A DNA stretch of 64,000 nucleotides from Allodiplogaster sudhausi. Lineage: Eukaryota > Nematoda > Chromadorea > Rhabditida > Diplogasteridae. The notes under the pieces were generated by a model. That model saw only the letters and a list, made by a program, of their open reading frames with translations. It made no database searches and was not told the DNA's origin. How positions within the stretch are numbered: the stretch's first letter is position 1; each line of letters starts with the position of its first letter. Both the position numbers and the translations under genes were made by a program. The stretch is from NCBI GenBank assembly GCA_945643635.1, contig CALZFC010000004.1:3811001-3875000 (forward strand). The letters run 5' to 3'. Positions 48,141-59,369 of the stretch are shown here, in pieces.

Positions 48141-50329
48141 GTCGAAACACCAGGTTGCAGTCATATTTTGATATGAAAGCTTACTATTTTTGCTCTCACT
48201 TTGGTTCCGCAAACTACATAGATATAATTACATTCATGGAAAAAATACATAATTTAACTGATATTTTAAAATGAAAGGCACATATGTAAAAAAAACAATT
48301 GAATTTTTTTTTGTTATAGATATGCCGACAAAATCCACGATCTAGCCAAGTGGGATGATATTTAATATGAATAGCTGTTCTTTATATTGTAAGTTTTAAA
48401 CTAATAAAGAGAAAGAAGCGAGGGATGGGGGGGGAGAAAATAGGATATAGAGAGAGAGTGAGAGTGATTGAGACAGATAGACGGCTACAGAAGATATCCA
48501 TGTAAAGAAAGACAGAAAAAGGGAAAAAGTATCACAGGATTTTACAGAGAGAGAAAAGTACAAACAGAAAAACCTAAAGAAGACATATTGAAAATGGAGC
48601 TAAATGTTTCAGGATGTTGATTCAGAATCAGTGTCATTTTTGCTCTGCCCCATTATTGACAGATTTAGTTGTAGAATCATCAGGTTACCCTCATATTCTT
48701 GGAGAAACGTAAGAAGTGAGGGATGGAGAGAGAAAGAAACAGGAGGAGAGAATATGAGAGAGTGAGACTTGAGAGAGAGGAGAGGGAGCGAGCGCGGAAG
48801 CGAAAGACGGAGGAATTCAGAGATAGATAGAGAGAGAAGAGATTAGGAAGAGAAGAGAAACAGATGGGAGTGAGAAAGGAAAGTGAGCAAGATTACAAGG
48901 AAGAGAAAATAAAAGCGATAGAGAAAAAAAGTAGAGAAAAAGTAGAGAAAAAAACTTGACTCGTATGTATCATAGAAATTAAGAGAAAGAGATAAATAAT
49001 GTACATACACAGTGTCCGTTAGGAACGCCTAGCTTCATGGCATCAGCATTAATCTTAGCACTTCCCGTTTATAGGCAGACCTACTTGTAGAACCACCAGG
49101 ATGCAGTTTTACTCTCACTTGTTAGTAGTGCGGACTGAATATGCCGTAGTTTCTCTATGAGTACCCCGGGGTACTATTTTTCAATACCCTTGCTAGCGGG
49201 AGGGGGCACTATTATTGGGGTCTATTAGAGAGATGGGTACTATTTTTCAATGTGATGGACAAAAACTTTGATAACAACATTTTATCCTCAACAAAAATAG
49301 AATCCCAGCTCGAATTCAATGAAATCATCACTGGAATATCCGTTTTACCACAGATTGTGAATGCATTTGCCATCAGTTAGTTAATTGGAAAGCGCATCCA
49401 TTCGAGTCGTCTCAAGCTGATATATTCGACTGCTTGTGAGCACTATTGGAATGGGGTGGATTCTGTTAGATTGAGGGTCACCATTCTTCAAATTTTAATT
49501 GTGGTACTGTTAGAGGGGAGGGAGGAGTCCTAATAGAGTACGCTAAGTACATATTTGCTTTTCTGGTAATAATAAAAGAAATACGGTATGTACACATTTG
49601 CTTTTCTTGTAGAGATAACCCAAAAACAACGATTGTTTATAATTATACTTTATTAATCATATATTTTGTCATTAAAAGTTTCATTAATATTTATTTTACT
49701 TAACAAAATATTAACTTATTAATTTATTAATAATAATATTAGCGCAATCAATCTGTCTAAATTTAGAAATATTGTGAATCGCATTACTACGGCTGAAATT
49801 TCTCGCCTCGTTTTGAATGAGGTCACCGGCGACTAAATTATGTTTCGCTTTCGCCTTATTTGGTCAGATTCAGCTAGAAACTTTGATTTTATATACATAA
49901 GTGTCACGAAGTCACCAAAATCCCTTTGCCCCGAAAAAATAATTAATATTGCTAACATCCTCATCAAGTTCTTCCTAATACTTTTACCAATGTGCAAACA
50001 ATCCTAACAAAAGAACCAGAATATCAATGGCGACAGGTTATAATTTAATTTGTGTTAAAGGAATAGGTGCAACCCTGTAATTGAGTACAAAAATGCAAAC
50101 CCGTTGATTACGATGGTTTGCTTTCAACGTTTTAGCATCAATTGAATATTCATTCGAAAGTCTTAAAAAAAAATTAACTTATGAGAAAATTGCGCTAATT
50201 GTACATATGTTCCTTTTGTTTTTGAATTTATGTTGCCCATTGTATTCGCAATACCACATGCGCCACTTTTTTTAAATTTTGCAACCAAATTTACTGTTTT
50301 ACATACCTGTAATGTTTGCAACATTGTTT
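48141..50329. other. Intergenic DNA with G/C-run repeat copy 2
   Basis: 48400-48960 is purine-rich. 49155-49560 is the second copy of the repeat described at 31100-31715, including GGGTACTATTTTTCAATGTG and CTATTAGAG motifs. 49240-49360 is homologous to 31220-31100 reversed. The remainder is AT-rich with no gene seen. Confidence 0.45.
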
Positions 50330-51002
50330 ATTAACAGGCGCCATTTTGACAACGCCGTACTCTAGTTGAAAGTGGCAATAAAAAGGAGAGGTACCGTATG
50401 CTCTGGCGCGAAGTTTGTGCGAAGTTCATTGTTCGGTGGACTCGTTGAAGTGGAAGCAGCAGCTTCTGACTGAGAGAGGAGATGGGACGGTTGGCGCTAC
50501 GAACTTTTTTTTCTCTTATGGAGCCCAACGTAATCGGCCGCAATCGAAAGTGAGCACACCTGCAAAAAATATGGAAGATAGAATGATGGCGATGGCATGA
50601 AGAAATCTCTAGTTTCGTCCGTTCTCTCTCTCTCTCTCTAACTCCGCTTACAGTATATTTTTTTCTATATTTTCGCACTCGCATCAGAGACACTTGGCAA
50701 TGAAAAAGAACAAAATAGACACAAAAATTCTACAAGACGAGTGAGCACCTGCGGACAGAAGAAGTGGTTTCACACAACTTACTTCCTCTTTTTTTCAGGA
50801 GTGCCTCATTTCCTTCTCGTACGCTTTATCTCTCTCTCCCTTTCTCTCTCGTTCTCCAGTTTTCTCTTTATCCATCTCTCGCTCTCTGCTTTCTCCAACC
50901 CTCTTCTCAATTCCACCCTGCTGCCAACTGATTCGCAGCAAATAAATTTTCATCTTTTATGTATGTATGTAAGAGTACATTATTTACAAGGCCCCTCGTG
51001 CA
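50330..51002 (+). promoter_or_regulatory. 5' region of the type II C6 pseudogene
   Basis: Carries the type II promoter landmarks in order: TACCGTATGCTCTGG at 50392, CTCGTTGAAG, CACCTGC at 50557-50563 and CACCTGC at 50746-50752 with GCGGACAG. It lacks the TATAAGCAGAAGC box of the intact type II genes; the matching place reads CAGCAAATAAATT. Confidence 0.45.
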
Positions 51003-51331
51003 ATGGTGGGCCCCTGCTCAACGCGGACGGTAACACATAAGATGTCTCGTACATCGAATCAGCACTCTGCGATGACACGCAACGTGACCGCGTTACTTCT
51101 CGCAGCGTTCACTCTCGCTTCCATCGCTACGGTTGCGGGTAGACGAAAAGTTGTAATACTTTCATGTCTTCCCTCACACTGTATCTCTTATCCCATTATC
51201 GTGTGTAATCTCTCTCTCTCTCTCTCCCTGTCACTTACCTTTCTAACTCTCCTCGTTTATAGATGCGCAATGTAATTGCGTTGGAAAGTGGCATGGCAAC
51301 AAATACACTTCCACCAGGAAATGGTGCACAG
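51003..51331 (+). pseudogene. C6-psi: type II pseudogene, exons 1-2 only
   Basis: Exon 1 is 51003-51138 (136 bases, MVGPCSTRTVTHKMSRTSNQ, then the signal segment, donor intact). Exon 2 is 51263-51331, 69 bases instead of 68, so one extra base shifts the frame before TNTLPPGNGAQ. Exons 3-6 are missing. After about 51350 the sequence becomes a heat-shock-element-rich block, then joins the end of a type I gene at 52131. The unit is best read as a deletion or recombination chimera of a type II and a type I gene. Confidence 0.85.
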
Positions 51332-51589
51332 GTCAGTGATTTAAAAAAAAAACAACAATTAGTTTGTTACTGCGACACATCATTTCAGTTGTGTTTACTC
51401 GGGAGAGAGCGCAAAATACATGTCTGCTAATGAGTGAAGATATATGAATGTCAACACACAATCCGTTTGTGCAAGACTGGGATATGAAAAGATACCTAGG
51501 CCGGGGGCAAAACACACCAAACACACATATTCACTATTTTTGCCTTTCCTGAATATTATTATTGAAAGGCCCATTTGCCCGGAGGTCGG

Positions 51590-52110
51590 TTATTCCAGAT
51601 TTTCGAATGGAGACGTAGGATCATTCCAGAAGCTTCAGGAAAATTCCAGGCACTCTTCTGACAAAGATCCAGAAGGCTTACATTTAAAATTCACGTCAGG
51701 ATTGTGGAAAACTATTGTCTGTAAAAATTAAGAAGAACACGAAGAAGCGTGAAAACAATATTTACGTGGGGTAGACGTTGCTCCTTTCGAATTGTTGCTC
51801 TGATTGCGAGATCCTATGTTCTCGAAAACTCCACGTCCAGGGGCCAAACTCGGCCTCATCTGGAACCTTATGGAATGTTCCAATGGCCAGGGGAATTGGT
51901 CCTTTCTGGAACCTTTTGGAATGTTCCCAAAATCGGGGGCAGACGTTAGCCCCTTCGGGAATGTTCTGGAAAACATGTTCCCTTCTGGAACTTTCTAGAA
52001 TGCTCTCATTGTCATTATCGGGGGCAGACGTTGGCCACTTCCGCAATGTTCTGTAAAATGCCACGTTCCGGGGAAAAACTGGCCCGTTTTGGAACCTTCT
52101 GGAGTGTTCC
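51590..52110. promoter_or_regulatory. Repeat block packed with heat-shock elements
   Basis: Alternating GAA and TTC pentamers in correct spacing occur repeatedly. 51624-51646 has five perfect units in a row (TTCCAGAAGCTTCAGGAA and one more). 51954-51971 has four (TTCGGGAATGTTCTGGAA). 51983-52000 has four (TTCTGGAACTTTCTAGAA). Arrays with one mismatch lie at 51863-51880, 51904-51926 and 52092-52109. A longer unit with GGGGGCAGACGTT recurs near 51769, 51936 and 52020, so the block is a tandem-like repeat. Heat-shock factor binds such arrays; in Caenorhabditis, Helitron-borne HSE repeats are known. Helitron ends are not recognised here. Confidence 0.7.
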
Positions 52111-52130
52111 AAGGGGCGAGGGCAGGTGTG

Positions 52131-53560
52131 TCCACAACAACGAAAACGACGTGTTAGATCCTTTTGCATTTTACCTCTTTTCAGAGACAAACTTCTCATT
52201 CATAGCCAATGAATTCCATCATCTCTCATAAAATATCTCATATCATCTCTCTTATCATCAACAACAACACTTCCATTATAAAATGCATGCCTTACGCTTA
52301 ATTTTCCATATGTTACTTTGAAAAAAATATTTCTCTGTTCAGTTATGTTCATTATTTTTTTCTATTGAGTTTCATATATACTAGTAGCTATGATTTCATA
52401 AAGATCTAATTTACTTAATCTTTTTTTCAAATCAAAGCATACCACAGTTCCGATTGTTTCGTTACTTATTGAATCGTTCTTAATTGTTCTGATCTGATAT
52501 TTTATTGCCTAATAAAGCATTCTAAGAAAGATTCGATCGCTGTCCAATACCTACTGTATGATAAACTATGAATCATATATGTATCAAAAAGGGAAGATAT
52601 ACAACTAATTGCGATTAAAGGTAATAGAAAAAAAAATGAATCAGCAGCATGTGAAATGTGGTGATAACGCACTCTTTCTCTCTTTCTCTCTCTCTCTCTC
52701 TCTACACCTCTCTCTCTCCCTCCCTCTCTCTCTCTCTCTCTCTTCTCCAGTTTACCGGCAGCCTCTGGTTGACAGTGTGAAAATTAAATGGAATAAAAAA
52801 TTTATGTAAACACACCATTATTGCACGACTTATGCGATATAAACTGTTCGATTTTGCCTAGTAAATAAACATTCCTTTCTTGTCGATGGAAGCTTTGATT
52901 GTGTCAAGGAATTGTATTAGACAGATAAAGAATAGTCTTCTACCGAGCTGCCATCAGGTACATACATATGTCTGTACATGCACACAAACATGTGTTATTC
53001 CAATCGGATGACATTTGATTTACTTATTGTAAGATGCAGTCTTAATTTGACAGAACTGCCAAATCTTTTCAATAATTTAATTTAATTTAATTAAGATAGA
53101 AATAAGAGGAATTACCGTATTCTCTGGTGTTATGAGGTACGATCAAAGTCTGGAATGGATGCTGAAGTAGATCGGAATATTATGAGCCGACGGTTTGTTG
53201 TTTGGCCCTCGTACTCTGCAAACAATAAAAGATATGCACATAAACAGTCCTTTAAAGGAGGTCTGAGGCGAATAAATAGTGTAATGTTTTTTTCGCATTA
53301 TTTGGTCAGGTTGAGCTAGAAACTTCGATTGCAAGTGTCCCGAAGTCACAAAAACCTTCATGCGTATAGCTAGGCATTTAAAATTACATATATATAACTG
53401 GGGACTTAATGACAATTGCACGCATACAAGTTGAACTAAAAATTGTAGCCAAAATCAAAACTCCATATTTTGCCATTAATAGTACCCAGTCGTAGCATTT
53501 TCCTTTCAGCTACGTACTCGCGTCGTCGAATTATTGTTTTTTTTAAAGGAAATCGTTAAT
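52131..53560 (+). pseudogene. Tail of a lost type I C6 gene and its 3' flank
   Basis: 52131-52157 reads the final threonine-rich codons, TGT and TAG (stop 52155-52157) of a type I gene. Then follow about 1 kb of type I 3' flank (ATCCTTTTGCATTTTACCTC onward) matching 39040 and 57017. At 53112-53225 lies a promoter-like relic, and 53430-53570 matches 32930-33094. No other exon of the gene remains. Confidence 0.7.
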
Positions 53561-53614
53561 GCTCTTGAAATGCTAATAGAATATAGAAAAGATTTAAGAG
53601 TTTAATAATAAAAA

Positions 53615-54208
53615 ATACCGTAATCCTCAGGCGACGCCGCAACGGTCTTTGGAAAGGCGGAAGTGAGAATAGAGTGAGCCGCCGCGCCAGAAGCGGGAAT
53701 CCGTAGAAAACGACTGAAATTGGAACAGCTGCCTCGGCGGCGGTGGCTGAGACGAATTACGATACACTCACAATAATACTATTATGCCTTCGCTGTCTTG
53801 CCACAGCTGTACAGCCGCTACGACTCTTGTGCATGAGAGTGTTTTCGAGTTTTGCTCGTCTTTATTTCTCTTACACGCGCTCTTTCTCTCTCCCTCTCTC
53901 TCTCTACCTATTTCTCCCTCTCTCTTTTCTCCCTCTCTCTCTCTCTTTCTCATTCACATCTTTCTTTCTACAACTCTGCCTGAAACTACAAATACTGCAT
54001 TATCTCTTTCTTCTTTCTAAATGCTTCTTTCTATATTTCTCACTTCTCAATGTTCGGCACATTGTGCAATGACTTGAAAGGCAAATTGTGACTTGGAGGG
54101 AGACAGCGAGGATGAGTAAACTCGACTGCACGGAGTCGGAGTACACATTCAAGCTTGCTCAGCTGCGCGACTGAGGCAGAGGGAGGGAGAGAGATGGTTG
54201 TTTTGGCA

Positions 54209-54257
<49 letters not shown>

Positions 54258-54901
54258 GTCTCTTCAACCTCTCTCTCTCTTCTCTCTATGTCTCATTATC
54301 TCCCTTTCTTTAGGTTCTCTCGTTATTTCACTCTCTCTCTCTCTCTTAAAATTTCTTTCTCTCGCTCAGGCTAACTCTCTCTTGTTATTCCGACTCTCCT
54401 TTATTTTTCGTCTACAGCCGGAGCGGCAACATAGGCATCTCTAATTTCATCTCTTAGCCGTCTGCTTGACAATGAGCGGGCTTTCTACAACTCAATTCTA
54501 TTTCTTTCTATTTTTCATACTCTAGCTCACACATTCTCACTCTTGATTCAGCTGTAGACGTCGTCACTGCACAGTTTTCGAAAAAAACAAACGTCTAGGC
54601 GACTTCATCACAAGTTTTAGTCAAGCAGCTCCTTAAAAGCCGTCGGCAGCGCGGTAGTCAGCACCGGCTTCTTCTCCTCTTACAGCGTACCGCGGAATAA
54701 GCGTCTCTCAAAAATTATATACCTAATAAAATTATTTCAACTTATTTTTTTTTTAAAGAGAACTGAATCATGAAGTATCCATAATATTTCCACTTGATTA
54801 ATGATTGTTCGCTACTTTCCTCACTTATTAATGCGAAACGATGTTTCGCATTCCTCTAATGGTAAGAGTAATATCGATGTTTTCAAGGAACTTTTCGGGC
54901 A
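53615..54901 (+). promoter_or_regulatory. 5' region of C6-4
   Basis: Near-identical to 35880-37186, with small differences such as loss of TCAGAG near 53803 and shorter CT tracts. Contains TACCGTAATCCTC at 53617 and AGCAGCTCCTTAAAAGCC at 54624-54641. Candidate promoter; a recent duplicate. Confidence 0.45.
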
Positions 54902-57016
54902 ATGGCGGGCCCTTCCTCAACGCGGACGGTAACAAAGAAAATGTCTCGTTCAACGAGCATCTCCAGCAGCCGCAGCTCGCGGCCGCTCAACTGGGCAGCA
55001 CTTTTGATCGGAGTCGCCGCACTCTCCGCACTCGCGCCTCTTGCTGGTGCGTTTTATACTTTATTCACGTCATATGAGTGGCACGTGGGCGAAGAATTTT
55101 TGTCACATTATGATATTGTAGGTAGAACATTAATAATAGCGGCTCGCTTGTAATTGTTCTTAGCGGTAAAACATTCCGAAAAAAACACAATTAATTGTTT
55201 CCTTTTTTTTGTGCATACATATATATGTGCCAAGTATGAAAAGTGTTATTATATTTATCTCCTATAAGCCTGTCTCTATGTATGAATATTTATCTTGGAT
55301 ATAGTACTTATGCGGAGGGCCTCCTCTGACGTACAATTAGTATTGTATAATTAATCGGTAAGATTTAATTGATTAATTTCCTTTGCAGATGCGCAGTGCG
55401 ACTGCGCTGGCCAGACAATGACGACGAATACGATTCCGCCGGGCAGTGGTGCACAGGTAGAAAAGATGGCTATCTTTATTTTTTTGTTTTGTTCTTGTAT
55501 TCCTATAACAAAAAGCCATTGATTATCGCTTTTACTCAACAACGCATATATCATTAGTGAACACCTTCTACAGTAGTCCTTGTCAGTGCTCAGTACCACT
55601 TCCCAAATAGATCTTGTATAAAGCCCTAGAGTTTAATTCTAGTGCCTTGTTGATCGTATACCCTAACTGTGCGATTTCTTTGTTCAGAATGAGCCCGTGG
55701 CGACGACACTGGACGCGGCTGCATGCACGATGAATGCGGCTTGCTCTGGCACGAACCCCCTCACCATGTCCGTGCCACTCCAGCCGAGCGGAGAGACCGT
55801 GGTAAGTAACTACGGTATTTTTGGACAACCTCTAAGTTACTAGGGATACTCCAAGTATCACACGGTACGTTTGAAAACCTCCTCAAGTAATTAAGGTATC
55901 TTTATACTCTAATATACTCCTATCGTTTTTGAGATCCCCTTATGATAGTTACAACGCTAGTTTTGGACATACGCAAAAGAAGTACGGTAGTTTTACAGCC
56001 TTTGTGTTCTGAGAGATCGCTGAAGAAATTGATGAAACAATAATTGACTAATCCCTAGACAATTATTGCATCATGTGAAATCCACATATCATCGATGACG
56101 TCTATTCTAATTGTAAGATTAGGCTTCTTTGGTCGAGCCATAATACAGATGGTCACTAGAAAATGTAAACAGATTTCTGCTTGGCGTTTTTTTAAAAATA
56201 TTTTTCCTCTCATCGAACAATCTCTTCTTTCTTGTTAAATGAAATTTAGTGGAAATAATCACTTCGTCTAGATCGACTCCTCCAGTGGCAGTGGTCCTGG
56301 CTCGCTCTCTTTCAACTTTGACTGCATCTTCGATCCAAATCTCGGCACTTTCAACTGGTCGCCGTTCAGTAAGTTGTGTAGAAATTAATATTGACGGTTT
56401 TTCTCTCTCAAATTAGTAAACTCAAGTGGTAGCTGAATTATTTATGTTTGATGAGTAAGCTTTTCTAGCAGCTAAATTATTTATGTTAAATGAGTAAACT
56501 TATTGTTAGCAGCTAAATTATTTATGTTAAATGAGTAAACTTATTGTTAGCAGCTAAATTATTTATGTTAAATGAGTAAACTTATTGTTAGCAGCTAAAT
56601 TATTTATGTTAAATGAGTAAAGTTATTGTTAGCAGCTAAATTATTAATGTTAAATAAGTACTCTTCTTTCAGACTACGTCAACGACGGCGTTAATGACCT
56701 CGAGTACAACTCAGTGTCATGCGCAGGTATAAAGAAATTTTAATAGTCGGAGAAAACTTTTTTTTGGCAAATGACTAATATACGGCTGCACCGGAAGAAT
56801 CATTTATGTATCCAAGTCCTTGCAAGTTTTTATACGTTTTAAGTTAATAGAAATTCGCATATATGTATTTAAGTACTTGAAAATTCTTATATAGTTATTT
56901 CTAAGAAAGTCATTTTAATACTTAGAATTTTGGATTATGGAAAACTTTCAAACGTTATTTCAGGCGCAATTCCACAGTCGACAACCACAACGACCACAAC
57001 GACAACGACGTGTTAG
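54902..57016 (+). CDS. C6-4: secreted C6-domain protein, type I
   Basis: Exons: 54902-55046, 55389-55456, 55688-55801, 56272-56368, 56673-56726, 56964-57016; 176 residues, stop TAG 57014-57016. A close paralogue of C6-2: the same signal segment, six cysteines at the same places, FNFDCIFDPNLGTFNWSPFN, and a threonine run ending in cysteine. Replacements such as ADAQCDCAGQ and IDSSSGSGPG keep the frame, and all splice sites are intact. Intron 4 has expanded by a 41-base tandem repeat. Either the first ATG or the one at codon 14 could start translation. Confidence 0.82.
56467..56671. repeat. 41-base minisatellite in C6-4 intron 4
   Basis: Five tandem copies of a unit starting AGCAGCTAAATTATTTATGT begin at 56467, 56508, 56549, 56590 and 56631, the last diverged. 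The same intron in C6-2 has a single unit (about 38641). The array ends just before the acceptor. Confidence 0.9.
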
Positions 57017-57498
57017 AGCCTTTTGCATTTTACTTCTTTTCAGAGACAAACTTCTCATTCATAGCCTATAAATTTCATCATCTCTCATAACATATCTCTT
57101 ATCATCTCTCATATCATCTCTCATATCATCTCTCATATCATCAACAATAAGACTTCAATTATAAAATGCATGCCTTACACTTAATTTTCCTTATGTTACT
57201 TTGAAAAATATAATTTTTCTCTGTTCTGTTATGTTCATTCTTTTTTCTATCGAGTTCCATATTTAGTTGCTATCATTTCTTAAAGATCCAATTTACTTAA
57301 GCTTTTTTTCAATCAAAGCATACCTCAGTTCGATTGCTTCGTTACTTACTGAATTGTTCTTGATTGATCTGATCTGATGGTTTACTGCCTAATAAAGCAT
57401 TCTACCTATGATTCGATCATGGTCAAATACGTGCTGTATGATATATTATGAATCATATACATATGTGTCAAAAAGGAAATAAATACTGATTGCGATTA

Positions 57499-57768
57499 AA
57501 GAAACCATGCACTGAATGATGCTACAGTAGTATATTATGACCATTTTGAACGAATATTTGGCCCTTCTGCAGGTTAGAGAGCGTGTTAAATGGGAGGGTG
57601 GCTAACAGCTACAGTAAAAAAATTTCGTCCAGCCATATTTTGCGCGCTTCTAACTTTGTAGTTAGTAGACAAAACTGGTTCAAACTTTCGAGAAGTATGT
57701 TTTAGACTGATGCTAATAGATCCTCGTCCATAAAACCATATGTTAGATATTCAATGAACTGCTCCTTT
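57499..57768. mobile_element. Short inverted-repeat element, copy 1
   Basis: About 270 bases inserted in type I 3' flank; the equivalent places near 39538 and 52620 are uninterrupted (GCGATTAAAGGTA). Its ends, AAACCATGCACTGAAT and the inverse of TTCAATGAACTGCTCCTT, are imperfect inverted repeats and TTAA is found at both edges. Likely a MITE; TTAA would fit the piggyBac type, but this is tentative. Confidence 0.5.
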
Positions 57769-57828
57769 AAAGGAAAAAAATGAATCAGCAGCATGTGAAA
57801 TGTGGCGATAACGCACTCTCCCTCTCTA

Positions 57829-57865
<37 letters not shown>

Positions 57866-58467
57866 TCTCCAGTTTCCCTACAGCTTCTGGTTTCCGATTA
57901 AAAATGAAATGGAAGTATAAATTTATAAAAACGCACCATAATTGAACGACTTATGCGAAATAAACTGTTCGATTTTGCCTAGCAAATAAACATTAGTTCT
58001 TGTCGATGGAAGCATTGATCGTGTCAAGAAATTGCATTAGACATACAAAAAATAGTCTTGGACCGAGCTGCCATAAGGTACACACAAACATGTGTTATTT
58101 CAATCGGATGACATTTGATTTACTTACTGTAAGATGCAGTCTAAATTTGACAGAGCTGCTAAATCTTTTCAATATTTTATTTTAATTTAATTAAGATATA
58201 AATAAGAGGAAATACCGAGCATTCGAACTTTATTTGAAATCATCAACTAAGTAAAAATCACCGAGGTATCATGAAAGAATTTTTTTTATTATTTTGCTTC
58301 TATCGAATAGTCTTCTATTAGTTTTCATACATATTTTTACGGCTTTCTAATAGCGAAGAGTGTTTTCGACTTAATATGGTAACCCATAGAGGTTGAAAAT
58401 TCCTTTGTTCATATCCTCAGCCCAATATAAATCGATTAGATGTGTATTCGCGTTATTATTTAATTTG

Positions 58468-58744
58468 AAGGAACCATGCACTGAATGTTTCTACAGTAGT
58501 ACATTAGAGCCATTTTGAACGCGCGCCCTCAAATATTTGGCCCTTCTGCTGCCTAGAGAGCGTGTGAAATAGGAGGGTGGCTAACAGCTACAGTAAAACA
58601 TTTTGGCCGAGCCATATTTTGCGCTCTTAACTTTGTAGCAAGTGGATAAAAATGGTTAAAACTTTCTAGATGTATGTTTTAGAGAGACGCGAATAGTTAC
58701 AAGTTCATAAAACCATATGTTAACTATTCAGTGAACTGCTCCTT
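58468..58744. mobile_element. Short inverted-repeat element, copy 2
   Basis: Same family as 57499-57768: begins AAGGAACCATGCACTGAAT, ends TTCAGTGAACTGCTCCTT, with the shared interior GGAGGGTGGCTAACAGCTAC. The two copies differ by many substitutions and small indels. Confidence 0.5.
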
Positions 58745-59369
58745 TAAAAAATATATTAAAGGAGGCGAAAACTAAATTTTTTTGCTATAAATACGATTAT
58801 GTGAATGTGTCCGGATTGTCATGATTCACCAAACGGACGCAAACCGCCAATTTGAAGTCGCCCAAACAAACGCATGTTTTACGAGAAAAGGATTCGAAGC
58901 AAGGATCTTAGCAAATTGCCAGGATCACGTTGCTAAAATGTACCGTACTATGTGATCGGCCATTTCGTGCTAGGAGTTTTCGAGTTTAAGCCTCCTTTAA
59001 ACGGATGTTATCTTCACAGTGCGCGTCTGCGTCTTCATAACAATTATTAAGTTTAATTAACTTTTTGAAAACCGCATTTCTGCGAGCAAATCAGGATTCT
59101 CAAATGATGTTGTTGAGGAGCGAAGTGAAACAGAAGAATAGAGAAGGAGGAAATAAATGTGACATGCGGGAAGCGTAACTAACAAATGAAAACTTATGAA
59201 GAACTATGTATGTATGATTGAAAGGTTTCGTAGAGGACTCAACGGCACCAGTCATAGTGGCCTGCTTTTCTCTCGGTCCACCAATATCTCACTATCTACT
59301 CTCTCTCTTCATTTTGTCTCTCTCGACTTCTGTCTCTCTCACTCCCTTCCTCACATCTATATGCTAAAC

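Larger units (their letters stand above)
57017..59369. other. C6-4 3' flank and intergenic DNA
   Basis: 57017-58210 is type I 3' flank, interrupted by a short element at about 57499-57768. A second copy of that element is at 58468-58744. 58745-59369 shows no supported gene. Confidence 0.45.

Noticed and set aside
51728..52199. Several frames of 60-145 codons over the HSE block
   Set aside because: Both strands and several frames are open because of the repeated unit; no splice or homology support.
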